Assembly: GCF_008329585.1 (NCBI RefSeq) | Contig: NZ_NPKP01000001.1 | Coordinates: forward strand, 124,001 to 188,000 | Direction of reading: 5' to 3' | From: Mycolicibacterium sp. P9-22 | GTDB taxonomy: Bacteria; Actinomycetota; Actinomycetes; Mycobacteriales; Mycobacteriaceae | DNA length: 64,000 bases | Shown: piece after piece, positions 49,335 through 58,404 of the stretch | Numbering within the stretch: the first letter of the stretch is position 1 | Layout of the letters: each line of letters starts with the position of its first letter | Notes under the pieces: model-generated | What the model was told of the DNA's origin: nothing | The model's input: the letters and a program-made list of their open reading frames with translations, nothing else | The model's database searches: none | Made by a program: the position numbers and the translations under genes

Positions 49335-50351
49335 TTGCCCGCGCCGACCTCACCTGCCGACCTGGTGCTCTCCGGCGGCGGGGTCAAGGGGGTCGGGCTG
49401 ATCGGCGCAGTGGTCGCCCTGATGGACGCCGGCTACCGGGCGCAACGCGTATCCGGCACGTCGGCGGGCTCCATCGTCGGTGCGATCGTGGCTGCCGCGG
49501 GAGGGCGGCTCTCCGGTCTGGAATTCAAAGAGCTTGCGCTGGAACTGAAATACCCGAAGTTCCGGGACCCGGGCCTCGTCGGTCGGCTACCGGTGATCGG
49601 GCAACCACTCGCGCTGGCGCGGGGCCGCGGCATCTACAAGGGTGATTACGCGCACGACTGGGTGCGTGGGCAACTCGCGGATCTCGGGGTGCGCACCTTC
49701 GGTGATCTCGCCATCGACGACGCCGAACTGCCGCCCGAGCAACGCTATTCGTTGGTGGTCACAGTCGCCGACGTCACGACCGGCCAACTGGTGCGGCTGC
49801 CCTGGGACTACCGCAGGGTCTACGGGATGGATCCGGATGAGCAGTCGGTGGCCGACGCGGTGCGCGCCTCGATGTCGATCCCGTTCTACTTCCGGCCGGT
49901 GACGCTCATCGATGCGGCCGGCCGGACCTCCACCTTGGTCGACGGCGGCCTGCTGTCCAACTTCCCGATCGACTCGCTGGACCGTACCGACGGCGGTGCT
50001 CCACGCTGGCCGAGCTTCGGCGTCACGGTACTGCCGAATCTGCCCAATGACACCGACCAATTGTTGCCGGCCTGGGGGCCGTTGCGTCATCTGCTGCCCT
50101 CCCGGATGCTCGACGATGTCATCACCACCGTGCTGGTGGGCCGGGATCAGGCGTACCTGAACCAGCCCTGGGTCAGTGCCAGGACGGTGCGGGTCGACTC
50201 GACCGAGGTGGGATTCCTCGATTTCGACATCACCGACGCAGAGGTCGAAGCGCTGTACGCCAACGGATACTCTGCCGCGCAGGAATTTCTGGCCGGCTGG
50301 GACTGGGAGGCCTACCTCGCGCGCTTCCGGTCGGCCCGCCCGATACATTGA
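49335..50351 (+). CDS. Patatin-like phospholipase
   Basis: 338 residues. The oxyanion motif GGGVKG is at 14-19, the nucleophile Ser43 in GTSAGS, and the catalytic Asp in VDGGLLSNFP, so the Ser-Asp dyad is complete. No signal peptide. The start is a TTG at 49335, 3 bases after the Mam stop; no ATG or GTG lies closer to the conserved opening. Expected activity is lipid acyl hydrolysis. Its place in the mam unit suggests a link to lipid uptake, but that is inference. Confidence 0.88.
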   Translation: MPAPTSPADLVLSGGGVKGVGLIGAVVALMDAGYRAQRVSGTSAGSIVGAIVAAAGGRLSGLEFKELALELKYPKFRDPGLVGRLPVIGQPLALARGRGIYKGDYAHDWVRGQLADLGVRTFGDLAIDDAELPPEQRYSLVVTVADVTTGQLVRLPWDYRRVYGMDPDEQSVADAVRASMSIPFYFRPVTLIDAAGRTSTLVDGGLLSNFPIDSLDRTDGGAPRWPSFGVTVLPNLPNDTDQLLPAWGPLRHLLPSRMLDDVITTVLVGRDQAYLNQPWVSARTVRVDSTEVGFLDFDITDAEVEALYANGYSAAQEFLAGWDWEAYLARFRSARPIH

Positions 50352-50397
50352 CCGCGGTGAAACTCTCAGCGATCGTCCTGGTCACCCGGGCGGGAAA

Positions 50398-51045
50398 CTA
50401 GTCGAGCGCGCCGATTTCCAGGCCCAGGTCTTGTTCTGTTGCGCGCAAGAGCATCTCGGCCACGACGGGATAGTTCAGAAGCGCCGTCCCGGCCACCAGG
50501 GCGCGTACGGCGCTCTGGGCGAAGGTGCCGTCGATCATGGCCAGGATGCGCATCGCGGTTGCGCCGCAGTCATCGGTGGTGAATTCGCCTGCGGCAACTC
50601 CTCGTGTGAGGACGTCGGTGAGCTCGGTGAGGTCGGTTTCCATCTGGCGGATGACCTCTCGCTGCAGTGCCGGACGGCGAGGGCTCTCACGCCAGGCATC
50701 GAGCCAGAGGAGCGCTGCCGCGTCGTGCTCGGGGGAGAGGGCGTCGTGGAGAAAGGCGCGCAACTCGGCCGACGGACTGCCCGCAGTCTCGGCGATCATG
50801 GCGGCCTGCTGTTCGCGGCGCCGTTCGGTCGCGGATGCGAATCCCGCTGCGGCGAGGTCGTCGGAGGAACGGAAGTAGTGATTGACCAATCCGGGATAGA
50901 CGCCGACCGAATCGGCAACCCGCTTCGCCGTCAACTGTGCGAGCCCGTTCGCGATGGCGATCCGGCCGGCCGCGGCGGCGATCTCGTCCCTGCGCTTTTC
51001 AGGGGGCTTGCGGCGTGCGCGCGACGGGTTCGCCGTGGCAGTCAT
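50398..51045 (-). CDS. TetR family transcriptional regulator
   Basis: 215 residues. The helix-turn-helix reads TAKRVADSVGVYPGLVNHYFRSSDDL (about 39-64), preceded by a basic N-terminus. The C-terminal domain has the pattern of TetR_C regulators. It is divergent from an NCS1-type permease with overlapping palindromes between them, a standard arrangement for repression of the permease-hydrolase unit and of itself. Confidence 0.9.
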   Translation of the reverse strand: MTATANPSRARRKPPEKRRDEIAAAAGRIAIANGLAQLTAKRVADSVGVYPGLVNHYFRSSDDLAAAGFASATERRREQQAAMIAETAGSPSAELRAFLHDALSPEHDAAALLWLDAWRESPRRPALQREVIRQMETDLTELTDVLTRGVAAGEFTTDDCGATAMRILAMIDGTFAQSAVRALVAGTALLNYPVVAEMLLRATEQDLGLEIGALD

Positions 51046-51128
51046 GTCTCGACGTTAACACCGTCAATGGCTCGCACAACTTTCTCCGATCCCGTGACAG
51101 ACGGCGCCACAGCGCTTATTGTCACCAT

Positions 51129-51156
51129 CACCAATAAGTATTGGTGTTTACACCAA
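51129..51156. promoter_or_regulatory. Overlapping palindromes between TetR and permease genes
   Basis: CACCAATA-AG-TATTGGTG (51129-51146) and TTGGTGT-TT-ACACCAA (51141-51156) share the TTGGTG half-site, so three half-sites lie in 28 bases. They end 11 bases before the permease GTG start and are the likely binding site of the TetR at 50398-51045. Confidence 0.72.
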
Positions 51157-51167
51157 CAAGAGAGGGC

Positions 51168-52601
51168 GTGATCGCCATCGACACCGTCAGACAGGAGGCG
51201 AGCAGCGATGAGTTCGGCCGGATCGAACAGCGCGGAATCGACTTCATCCCCCTCGAGGAGCGCCACGGTAAACCCCGGGAGCTGTTCGCGGTGTGGGCCG
51301 CCGCAAACATCAACTACCTCTACATCGTGCTCGGTGGTCTGCTCACCGTCTTCGGTCTGAATGTCTGGCAGGCCTTCGCCGTGCTCGTCATGGGCAACCT
51401 ATTTTGGGCGGCGATCGGAGTGATGGCTGCCAGCGGTCCTGTTGCGGGCGCGCCGAGCAGCGTCATCATGCGTGCGATGTACGGCGTCACCGGCAATCGC
51501 TTCAGTCTGGGAATCTTTCAGTGGCCGGTGTTCATCGCCTACGAGGCCATCAATCTGTGCGTGGGTGCGCTCGCCGGATTCGCGGTTGTCGAAGCGTGGG
51601 GTGGAGCGCTGTCGACCCCGGTCAAGGTGGCCATCGTCGTGGTGACCGCCGGTGCCACCCTGGCGATCAGCGTCTACGGCCACGCAACCATCATGCGGAT
51701 GAGCGGAGTATTCACGGTGATCCTTGCCGCCGCGATGCTCGTTCTGGCGGTCTTCGTTGCGGTACAGGCTGATTGGGGGTATCAGCCGGAGGTTGTGCTC
51801 AGCGGTGGAGCGTTGTGGGCGACCATGGCCGCCGGCACTGCGTTGATCGCCGCGGCGCCGCTGTCGTGGGGAGTCAGCCCTGACTACGCCCGCTACCTGC
51901 CCGCCGACACGTCCGCGAAGGCAGTCGCGGTGTGGACGGCGCTGGGTGGGTTCCTCCCATGCGTGTTGTTGGGCGGGGTGGGCGTGCTGGCCGGAACTGT
52001 CATCGACATGGCCGACGCCCAGACCAACCTCGCCACCATCGTGCCCGCCTGGTTCTACCCGGTCCTCCTACTGGTGATTGTCGTCGGGGCAATGGCCAAC
52101 AACGTGCTCACGATGTACTCCTCGGGCCTGTACCTGCAGGCTGTCGGCGTTCCCCTGCGCCGCGCTATCACCGTTCTGTTCGACGGATTGCTCGGCGTGG
52201 CACTGGCCTGCTACGCGCTCTTCGTCGTGGACTTCACCAGTGCGCTGAGCAGCATTCTGGAGTTGACCGTCATCGTGCTGGGGCCCAGTATCGCGATCTA
52301 CACGACCGATCAGTGGCTGCGGCGCAACGTCTATGACGGCGTCGCGCTCAACGATGTCAGCAACCGCAGCGTTGCCTGGTACACGGGAGGGTTCAACGTC
52401 GCCGGAATCACGGCCTTCCTCTCCGGCGCCTTCGTAGCGGCATTGTTCGTCCAGACCGATGCGTTCGCCGGGCCGCTGGGCACTCAGCTCGGCGGCGCGG
52501 ATCTGTCCTGGGTGGCCGGCCCCGTCGTCGCATCGTGCGTGTACGCCGCGATGACCAAGCTGCGCTATCCCGATGTCGTTGTACGGGAAGGGAATCGGTG
52601 A
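51168..52601 (+). CDS. NCS1-type permease (purine-cytosine permease family)
   Basis: 477 residues with about 12 membrane segments. The opening EQRGIDFIPLEERHGKPRELFAVW and later SPDYARYLP are typical of NCS1 nucleobase/vitamin transporters (CodB/PucI relatives). The GTG at 51168 has AGAGGG upstream and lies beyond the operator; an in-frame TTG at 51141 would fall inside it. Cargo not known: nucleobases, hydantoins or related heterocycles are typical. Followed by an MBL hydrolase. Confidence 0.88.
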   Translation: MIAIDTVRQEASSDEFGRIEQRGIDFIPLEERHGKPRELFAVWAAANINYLYIVLGGLLTVFGLNVWQAFAVLVMGNLFWAAIGVMAASGPVAGAPSSVIMRAMYGVTGNRFSLGIFQWPVFIAYEAINLCVGALAGFAVVEAWGGALSTPVKVAIVVVTAGATLAISVYGHATIMRMSGVFTVILAAAMLVLAVFVAVQADWGYQPEVVLSGGALWATMAAGTALIAAAPLSWGVSPDYARYLPADTSAKAVAVWTALGGFLPCVLLGGVGVLAGTVIDMADAQTNLATIVPAWFYPVLLLVIVVGAMANNVLTMYSSGLYLQAVGVPLRRAITVLFDGLLGVALACYALFVVDFTSALSSILELTVIVLGPSIAIYTTDQWLRRNVYDGVALNDVSNRSVAWYTGGFNVAGITAFLSGAFVAALFVQTDAFAGPLGTQLGGADLSWVAGPVVASCVYAAMTKLRYPDVVVREGNR

Positions 52602-53383
52602 CCGAAGCGAATCTTCCGGTGGCCGACGGCCTGTGGTTTCGCACCCGCGCGGTGGACTCATCGGTCGATCAGATCGACGAACCACACGCCCATGAACTGT
52701 TGCGAGCCAACATCTGGCATGTGCGTGGGCGTGACCGCGACCTCATCGTCGACACCGGCCTCGGCGTCGCATCGCTGCGAGCTGAGCTGCCCTGGCTCTT
52801 CGAACGAGATCCCGTCGTGGTGCTCACTCACGCACATCTCGACCACATGGGCGGTGCGCACGAGTTCGACCATTGCTGGGCGCATGCCGGTGAACCGTTC
52901 CGCAATCCACCGCCAGGTAGCCTCTACCCCCGCCCCCTTGTCGACGAACTCGGTATCGGGACTGAGGACTTCAACCTCTCATGCCCAGCTCTGATCGACG
53001 CCCTCCCACACGGCGGTTACGTCGTAGCCGATTACCGTCTACGGCCTGCGGGTGAGATCCGTTGGCTGCGCGACGGTGACCGGATCGACCTCGGTGACCG
53101 CATTTTCACGGTCCTGCATCTGCCGGGTCACACACCAGCCGGCGTTGCGCTGCTCGACGAGGCGACCGGCGCGCTGCTCTCAGGCGACGTCGTTTACGAC
53201 GACACCCTCATCGACAACTGCGTCGGCTCCCACGTCGCGGACTACCGCGCCACCATGGAGCGACTCATCGATCTCGACGTCACCGTCGTCTACCCAGGGC
53301 ATGGGGACAGTTTCGACCGATCCCGGCTACGCCAGATCGCCACGTCCTACCTTGGGCAGACGAAACACGAAGGCGGTGAGTAG
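52598..53383 (+). CDS. Metallo-beta-lactamase fold hydrolase
   Basis: 261 residues. The metal motif is THAHLDHMGG (HxHxDH), with further ligands HLPGHTPAG, GDVVYDD and YPGHGDSF, so the binuclear site is complete. The GTG overlaps the permease stop. Glyoxalase-II-like and lactonase enzymes share this pattern. It may hydrolyse the compound imported by the permease. Confidence 0.88.
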   Translation: MTEANLPVADGLWFRTRAVDSSVDQIDEPHAHELLRANIWHVRGRDRDLIVDTGLGVASLRAELPWLFERDPVVVLTHAHLDHMGGAHEFDHCWAHAGEPFRNPPPGSLYPRPLVDELGIGTEDFNLSCPALIDALPHGGYVVADYRLRPAGEIRWLRDGDRIDLGDRIFTVLHLPGHTPAGVALLDEATGALLSGDVVYDDTLIDNCVGSHVADYRATMERLIDLDVTVVYPGHGDSFDRSRLRQIATSYLGQTKHEGGE

Positions 53384-53497
53384 CTTTTTTGTGTAACGCG
53401 CCGTGCCTACCGGGGCGTACATCAGCTGGTCAGCGGGAATCCGGCAGCAGATCGACTGTCGACTGCTCGGGCGAAGCCACCGGCTACCCTGACCTCC

Positions 53498-54100
53498 GTG
53501 AGGCTTTTCGCAGTTCTGCCCCTGCCACCGGCCGAACATCCCGGCGCGGTGTTGACGCCATTGGCGGGGGAGTCCGCGTTGCGGAGGATCGTCGCCGCGT
53601 TTGCGCCGGCTGTCCAGCAGGTCCTGGTGGTGGCCGAGGCCGGACTCGCCGAGCAGGCCGGCGCCGAGCTGGCCGGGCTGCCCGCCGAAACTGTCGTCGT
53701 CGACGAAACGGCCGACTGCGCACTCTGTTTGACGGCAGCGATGCCGGTGCTGCGTGCGCTCGGAGCGAGCCATGTCCTGCTGGCCGATCACCACCGACCG
53801 CTGCTGCCGCCGGCACTGATCACCAGACTGGTCGATGCGCTGGCCTCGGGCGCCGAGCTGGTCGTTCCGGTCCTCCCGGTCACGGACACCGTGAAAGTCG
53901 TTGACGGACAGGGAAGTATCACATCGACTGTCGATCGTGCGCTGCTCCGGACGCTGCAGTACCCACACGGGATGACCGTCGATCGTCTTGCGGTGCCGGG
54001 GTTGCACGGCGCGACTACCGTGCTCGGGGATGCCGATGCCCTGGCGGTGGATCTGCCTCGCGATGCGCCGTTGCTCGAAGCGATTATCGCCTGCCGATGA
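53498..54100 (+). CDS. IspD-like nucleotidyltransferase-fold protein, degenerate
   Basis: 200 residues. The order of elements follows IspD: LLADHHRPLLPP in place of HDAARP, VVPVLPVTDTVKVVD as the substrate segment, then TVDRALLRTLQYPHGM in place of TQTPQ, and a late DADALAVDLPRD. The N-terminal nucleotide loop (GxGxRxG) is missing: it reads LTPLAGESALRRIVAAF. Catalysis is therefore doubtful. It is convergent with a fuller IspD-like gene, overlapping it by 17 bases. The GTG start opens VRLFAVLPLPP. Confidence 0.75.
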   Translation: MRLFAVLPLPPAEHPGAVLTPLAGESALRRIVAAFAPAVQQVLVVAEAGLAEQAGAELAGLPAETVVVDETADCALCLTAAMPVLRALGASHVLLADHHRPLLPPALITRLVDALASGAELVVPVLPVTDTVKVVDGQGSITSTVDRALLRTLQYPHGMTVDRLAVPGLHGATTVLGDADALAVDLPRDAPLLEAIIACR

Positions 54101-54800
54101 GCAGGTGCTCGGCCAGCCGGATATCCGGCGGGTAGGTCACCTTGAGATTGGTTGCCGCACCCGGGAACACCCGCACATCCACATCGGTGAAATGCTGCAC
54201 GCACGCCGAGGTGTCGGTGCCGTCGAACGCCTCGTCGGCGGCGCGCCGATAGGCCTCGAGTAACGGTCCGGCGCGGAAGGCCTGCGGTGTCTGCACGCGC
54301 ACCAGTCGCTGCGTCAGTGGTTCGAACCCGCCGCCGGGCAGTGGCCGGGCCAGGCCCGTCGCCGCCACTGCGGGCACCGCGCCGCCGTGGCTGCGCGCGG
54401 TGTCGAGTGCGGCCCGCATCATGTCGGGACCGGCCAGTGGGCGGGCGGCATCGTGGATGAGGACGATGTCAACCGCGCCGCTCTCGATGTCGGCGGCGAT
54501 ATGGCGCAGCACGTTGAATTCGGATTCGTGACGGCTGCTGCCACCTTCGACGAGCTCGATCGACCTGCCCGGCAGGTCGTCCCTCACGGCACGGGCGGCA
54601 ACCTCGCGCTCACCCCGCCGGTACACCAAGATCACCCGGCCGATCTCCGCGGTGTCGGCCACCGCCCGCACCGACCAGGACAGCATCGACCTGCCGGCCA
54701 GCCTCAGGTACGCCTTGTTGCCGTCGGCCCCGACCCGCGAACCGATTCCGGCGGCCAGCACGACACCGACCGCGGTCCGGGAGTCCGCTGCTGTGGGCAC
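54084..54800 (-). CDS. IspD-like cytidylyltransferase
   Basis: 238 residues. The nucleotide loop AAGIGSRVGADGNKAYL (about 16-32) keeps the Arg and Lys; HDAARPL, VQTPQAF and NLKVTYPPDI match IspD (MEP cytidylyltransferase) motifs. The canonical PKA in the loop reads NKA here. It is not followed by ispF, and a fast-growing mycobacterium would have its main ispD elsewhere, so this may be a second, specialised sugar- or polyol-phosphate cytidylyltransferase. Confidence 0.82.
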   Translation of the reverse strand: MPTAADSRTAVGVVLAAGIGSRVGADGNKAYLRLAGRSMLSWSVRAVADTAEIGRVILVYRRGEREVAARAVRDDLPGRSIELVEGGSSRHESEFNVLRHIAADIESGAVDIVLIHDAARPLAGPDMMRAALDTARSHGGAVPAVAATGLARPLPGGGFEPLTQRLVRVQTPQAFRAGPLLEAYRRAADEAFDGTDTSACVQHFTDVDVRVFPGAATNLKVTYPPDIRLAEHLLIGRR

Positions 54801-54820
54801 TCGATCACGCTAGCCTGTCT

Positions 54821-54844
54821 GGTCGGCAGGTCGGCAGGTCGGCG
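54821..54844. repeat. Short tandem repeat, 8 bases x 3
   Basis: GGTCGGCA occurs three times in a row (the last copy ends in G) in the divergent promoter between the IspD-like and LtrA genes. Copy number could vary and affect promoter spacing. Confidence 0.7.
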
Positions 54845-54878
54845 CCGCACGGTACCGACGGGGGAGAGGATCGATCAG

Positions 54879-56150
54879 ATGAGCGTTTCGGCACCGCAAC
54901 CGTCGATTCCCACCGGGGCGCACCGGCTCCGCAAGATGGCCGGCCGCGATCCGCACGAACCGCACCGGACCGCCACGCCGCTGGAACTCTTGTTCGACCT
55001 GACCTTCGTCATCGCGTTCGGCGCAGCGGCATCCGAGTTCGCGCATGCAATGGCCGCCGAGCATTTTCTGGCGGGCTTTGCCGGGTTCGGATTCGCGATC
55101 TTCGCCGTGTGCTGGGCCTGGATCAACTTCACCTGGTTCGCCTCCGCGTACGACACCGACGACTGGATCTACCGGCTGATGACCATGCTCCAGATGGTCG
55201 GTGTGCTGATCCTGGCGCTCGGCATACCGGACATGTACGCCTCCCTGGAGCACGGTGGGCATGTCGACAACGCCGTGATGGTGGCCGGGTATGTCGTCAT
55301 GCGCGTCGCCATGGTGGGGCAGTGGCTGCGCGCCGCCCGGCAGGACCCGGCCCGGCGCAGTGCCTGCCTCACCTACGCCGGGGCGGTGACGGTCGCGCAG
55401 CTGGGCTGGATCGCACTCATCTTCGCCCACACCTCGCTTGTAGTGACGCTGGCCCTGGTGGCGCTGCTCGTAGGTGTTGAGATGCTCGGCCCCTATCTGG
55501 CGGAGCGCCGCACCAGTGGTACCCCGTGGCACGCTCATCACATTTCGGAGCGCTACGGACTCCTGGCGATCATTGCCCTCGGCGAAGGAGTGGTCGGCAC
55601 CCTGGCCACGCTGTCGGCCGTGGTGCAGCATCAGGGTTGGACCGCCGATGCGATCCTGGTGGCGTTGGCCGGCACGGGGCTGACCTTCGGTATGTGGTGG
55701 GTGTACTTCGTCGTCCCCTCGGCCGACGTGCTGCACGTCCGGCGCGAGACGTCGTTCTGGTTCGGCTATCTGGCGATCGTGTTGTTCGGCGCGATCGTCG
55801 CCACGGGCGCAGGGCTACACATCGCGGCGTACTACCTGGAGGGGCATTCCGAATTGGGTTCGGTGGCCACCGTGCTGACCGTGGTCATACCGGTTGGGGC
55901 GTACCTGGGGACTGTCTATCTGCTGTACGCGCTGCTGCTTCGCAGCTTCGATGGACTGCACGTGCTATTGCTGTTGCTCACTGTGGCCGTGTTGGTGGGC
56001 GCCGTGCTGCTGGCGATGTCCGGTATCTCGATGGCGATCTGCCTGCTGGTCGCCACCGCCGCACCGGTGGTCACGGTGGTCGGTTTCGAGGTGGCGGGCC
56101 ACCGCCACGCCGCGGCGGCCCTGGCGGCCCGGATCGAGACGGCGGGCTAA
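54879..56150 (+). CDS. Low-temperature-requirement A (LtrA) family membrane protein
   Basis: 423 residues with about ten to twelve membrane segments. The opening PHEPHRTATPLELLFDLTFVIAFGAAASEFAH is the LtrA signature, and ISERYGLLAIIALGEGV is also conserved. The ATG at 54879 follows GGGGAGAGGA. The molecular function of the family is not established. It is convergent with an MFS gene, overlapping by 4 bases. Confidence 0.9.
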   Translation: MSVSAPQPSIPTGAHRLRKMAGRDPHEPHRTATPLELLFDLTFVIAFGAAASEFAHAMAAEHFLAGFAGFGFAIFAVCWAWINFTWFASAYDTDDWIYRLMTMLQMVGVLILALGIPDMYASLEHGGHVDNAVMVAGYVVMRVAMVGQWLRAARQDPARRSACLTYAGAVTVAQLGWIALIFAHTSLVVTLALVALLVGVEMLGPYLAERRTSGTPWHAHHISERYGLLAIIALGEGVVGTLATLSAVVQHQGWTADAILVALAGTGLTFGMWWVYFVVPSADVLHVRRETSFWFGYLAIVLFGAIVATGAGLHIAAYYLEGHSELGSVATVLTVVIPVGAYLGTVYLLYALLLRSFDGLHVLLLLLTVAVLVGAVLLAMSGISMAICLLVATAAPVVTVVGFEVAGHRHAAAALAARIETAG

Positions 56151-57496
56151 CGACCCGTCGGCTGTGCCTCGAAAGTCTCCAGCAGGGAGCGCTCCAGCTC
56201 GGCCTTCATCAGGCGCCGGGCCTTACGGCGGGTGATCAGGATGCCGATGACGGCCAGCACCCACACGATGTACTGCAGCGTCCAGGCCAGCCGGAACGAA
56301 TCGGTCGAATAGCCGCCCGTCGCGTCGAGCACCCAGCCCATCGCCTGCATCAGCAGCAGTGACGCCAGGAACCCGCCCATGTTGACGAAGCCCTGCGCGG
56401 TGCCCAGGGTCGCGCTCGGATTGAACGTGCGGGCGAAGTCGAAGCCGACCATCGAGCCGGGACCGCCGACCGAGATGATCACGACGAGCACCACCAACAG
56501 CCACAGCGGGGCCCGGCCCGGGATGGCCAGCACGACGGTCCAGATGAGTGCGTTGCTTCCGATGATGGCCAGCACCATCAGCGACCGCTTGTGCGGAAAC
56601 CGGCCGGTGAGGATGCCGAGCACGACGCCCGCCGAGATCGCCGTCACCACCGAGATGGTGAGCAACATGCCGGCCACACCGCGGGTCTGGCCCTGCGCGG
56701 TGGTGATGTAGGGGACACCCCACATCAGTGCGAAGGCGGTGACCGAGAACTGGGTGCCCATGTGGGTGAAGAAGCCGAGCCGGGTGCCCGGGCGCAGCCA
56801 CACGGTGCGCAGGCTCGCCATGGTGTCCCGGACGGTCATGGTTTCGGTGGTGGTCACCCGGCCGTTCGGGGTGTTCTGCAGCACCGCGGCCGCCAGCACC
56901 ATGGTGAGCACGCCGAGTGCGGTCACCGTGAGGTAAGCGGAGGTCCAGCCGTTGACACCCAGCAACGCCAGGAACGGCACCGCGGACAGCACCTGGCCGA
57001 GTTGGCCGCTGATCCCGGTGAGCTGTGTCAGCAGCGGCACCCGCTCGGCCGGGAACCAGTGTGGGACCAGTCGCAGGACGGAGATAAAGGTGACGGCGTC
57101 ACCCAGCCCGACGACCGCGCGGGCGGCCAGCGCCAGCGGCAGCGAATCGGTCAGTGCGATGGCGAGCTGTCCGGTCACCATCAGCGCGGCGCCCGAGACG
57201 ATGAGAATCTTGGAGCCGTAGCGGTCCAGCAGCACGCCCGCCGGCACTTGGGCGCCCGCGTACACGATGATCTGCAGCACGACGAAGGTCGAGAGCACGC
57301 TGGGGCTGGCATGGAACCGATCGCCGGCTTCCAGCCCGGACACGCCGAGCGTGGTGCGGTTAAGCACCGCCACGATGTATGCGAGTAGTCCGGTCGCCCA
57401 GATGATCCAGGGACGCACGCGGACCTCGATTCCTGTGGGCTCGGTGATGGGCAGTGCGGCAATGGTCCCAAATTGGTGGGATGAATCGCCAATCAT
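56147..57496 (-). CDS. Major facilitator superfamily transporter
   Basis: 449 residues with about 12 membrane helices. The loop between helices 2 and 3 has GVLLDRYGSKILI, a variant of the MFS signature, and a repeat of it (GILTGRFPHKRSL) occurs in the second half. NRTTLGVSG early in the protein is common in anion/sugar-acid symporters. Cargo unknown. A basic tail (ITRRKARRLMKAELERSL) faces the cytoplasm. Divergent from a MerR regulator 146 bases away, which may control it. Confidence 0.9.
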   Translation of the reverse strand: MIGDSSHQFGTIAALPITEPTGIEVRVRPWIIWATGLLAYIVAVLNRTTLGVSGLEAGDRFHASPSVLSTFVVLQIIVYAGAQVPAGVLLDRYGSKILIVSGAALMVTGQLAIALTDSLPLALAARAVVGLGDAVTFISVLRLVPHWFPAERVPLLTQLTGISGQLGQVLSAVPFLALLGVNGWTSAYLTVTALGVLTMVLAAAVLQNTPNGRVTTTETMTVRDTMASLRTVWLRPGTRLGFFTHMGTQFSVTAFALMWGVPYITTAQGQTRGVAGMLLTISVVTAISAGVVLGILTGRFPHKRSLMVLAIIGSNALIWTVVLAIPGRAPLWLLVVLVVIISVGGPGSMVGFDFARTFNPSATLGTAQGFVNMGGFLASLLLMQAMGWVLDATGGYSTDSFRLAWTLQYIVWVLAVIGILITRRKARRLMKAELERSLLETFEAQPTGR

Positions 57497-57562
57497 TAAT
57501 CGGTGAGATCGCTCACTGGCGTTGCCACAATTGACATCACTGCAGATTAACCCGTATTTTGT

Positions 57563-57594
57563 GCTTCGCTCGTTCTGCTCGAAGCGGGCTAGAC
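57563..57594 (+). promoter_or_regulatory. Possible promoter of the MerR gene
   Basis: Inverted repeat GCTTCG (57563-57568) and CGAAGC (57580-57585), then TAGACT (57590-57595 region), a good mycobacterial -10 hexamer, about 50 bases before the MerR start. MerR proteins bind such dyads between -35 and -10; self-regulation is plausible. Confidence 0.35.
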
Positions 57595-57642
57595 TGGAAG
57601 CATGCGCGCGCTTCGCTGTCGGCTCGGGGTGGGGATGCCGGC

Positions 57643-58404
57643 GTGGCGCTGAACGAGTATCGGCTCGACGACCTGGCCCGGATCTCCGGCGTCACTGTCA
57701 GGAACATCCGCGCCTACCGCGAGCGCGGGCTGCTGGATCCGCCCCGCAGGCAGGGGCGCGCTGCCATCTACGACGACTATCACCTGGCCCAGTTGCAGAC
57801 CATCGACGAACTGCTGGGCCGCGGGTTCACCTCCGCGCACGTCGCCGAGTTCTTCGAGACCATGCGGTCCGGCGGGAGCGTCGCCGAGCTGCTGGGACTA
57901 CAACGGGCAATCCTGCGCCCGCGCGCGGAACCGCGTGAACAGGCGACGCGCACCGGTCCTCGCGTCAACATCGATCCGGCCGGCGCGGAGGGCACCCGGC
58001 TGCTCGAACTCGGGCTGGCTCACCGCTGGGGAACCGGGCTGGTGTTCACCAATCCTGTCATCGGGCGAGTGGTGGCGCGCTCTGCGGACCCCCTGGTGTA
58101 CGCCCGTATCGTGCTCACGCTGCTGGATGCCAGTCGGGACGGTGTGGAGGCGGTGGCCGATGACGTGATCTCGGTGTTGGAGCGCGAGGTGGTGGCGCGG
58201 TACGGGTCGGTGATCCCGAACCCGGACAACATCGACGACATGAGTCGGTGGATCACCGATTGCGCCGGATTCAGTCATTCCGTGGTGGCCGACCATCTGC
58301 AACGGGCACTGCTCAAGCGGCTGGTAACGGCGGTGTCCGATTTCAACACCGGTCTGGTGGCTCGCGGGGACTGGACGCCGTCCGTAGAAGGGGGCGCACG
58401 CTGA
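57643..58404 (+). CDS. MerR family transcriptional regulator
   Basis: 253 residues. The N-terminal MerR winged helix reads YRLDDLARISGVTVRNIRAYRERGLLDPPRRQGR (about 5-38), followed by the dimerisation helix QLQTIDELLGRGFTSAHVAEFF. A long C-terminal domain (about 100-253) of unknown ligand follows. The GTG start gives VALNEYRLDD. Divergent from the MFS gene. Not recognisable as a metal sensor: no Cys at the typical effector positions. Confidence 0.85.
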   Translation: MALNEYRLDDLARISGVTVRNIRAYRERGLLDPPRRQGRAAIYDDYHLAQLQTIDELLGRGFTSAHVAEFFETMRSGGSVAELLGLQRAILRPRAEPREQATRTGPRVNIDPAGAEGTRLLELGLAHRWGTGLVFTNPVIGRVVARSADPLVYARIVLTLLDASRDGVEAVADDVISVLEREVVARYGSVIPNPDNIDDMSRWITDCAGFSHSVVADHLQRALLKRLVTAVSDFNTGLVARGDWTPSVEGGAR

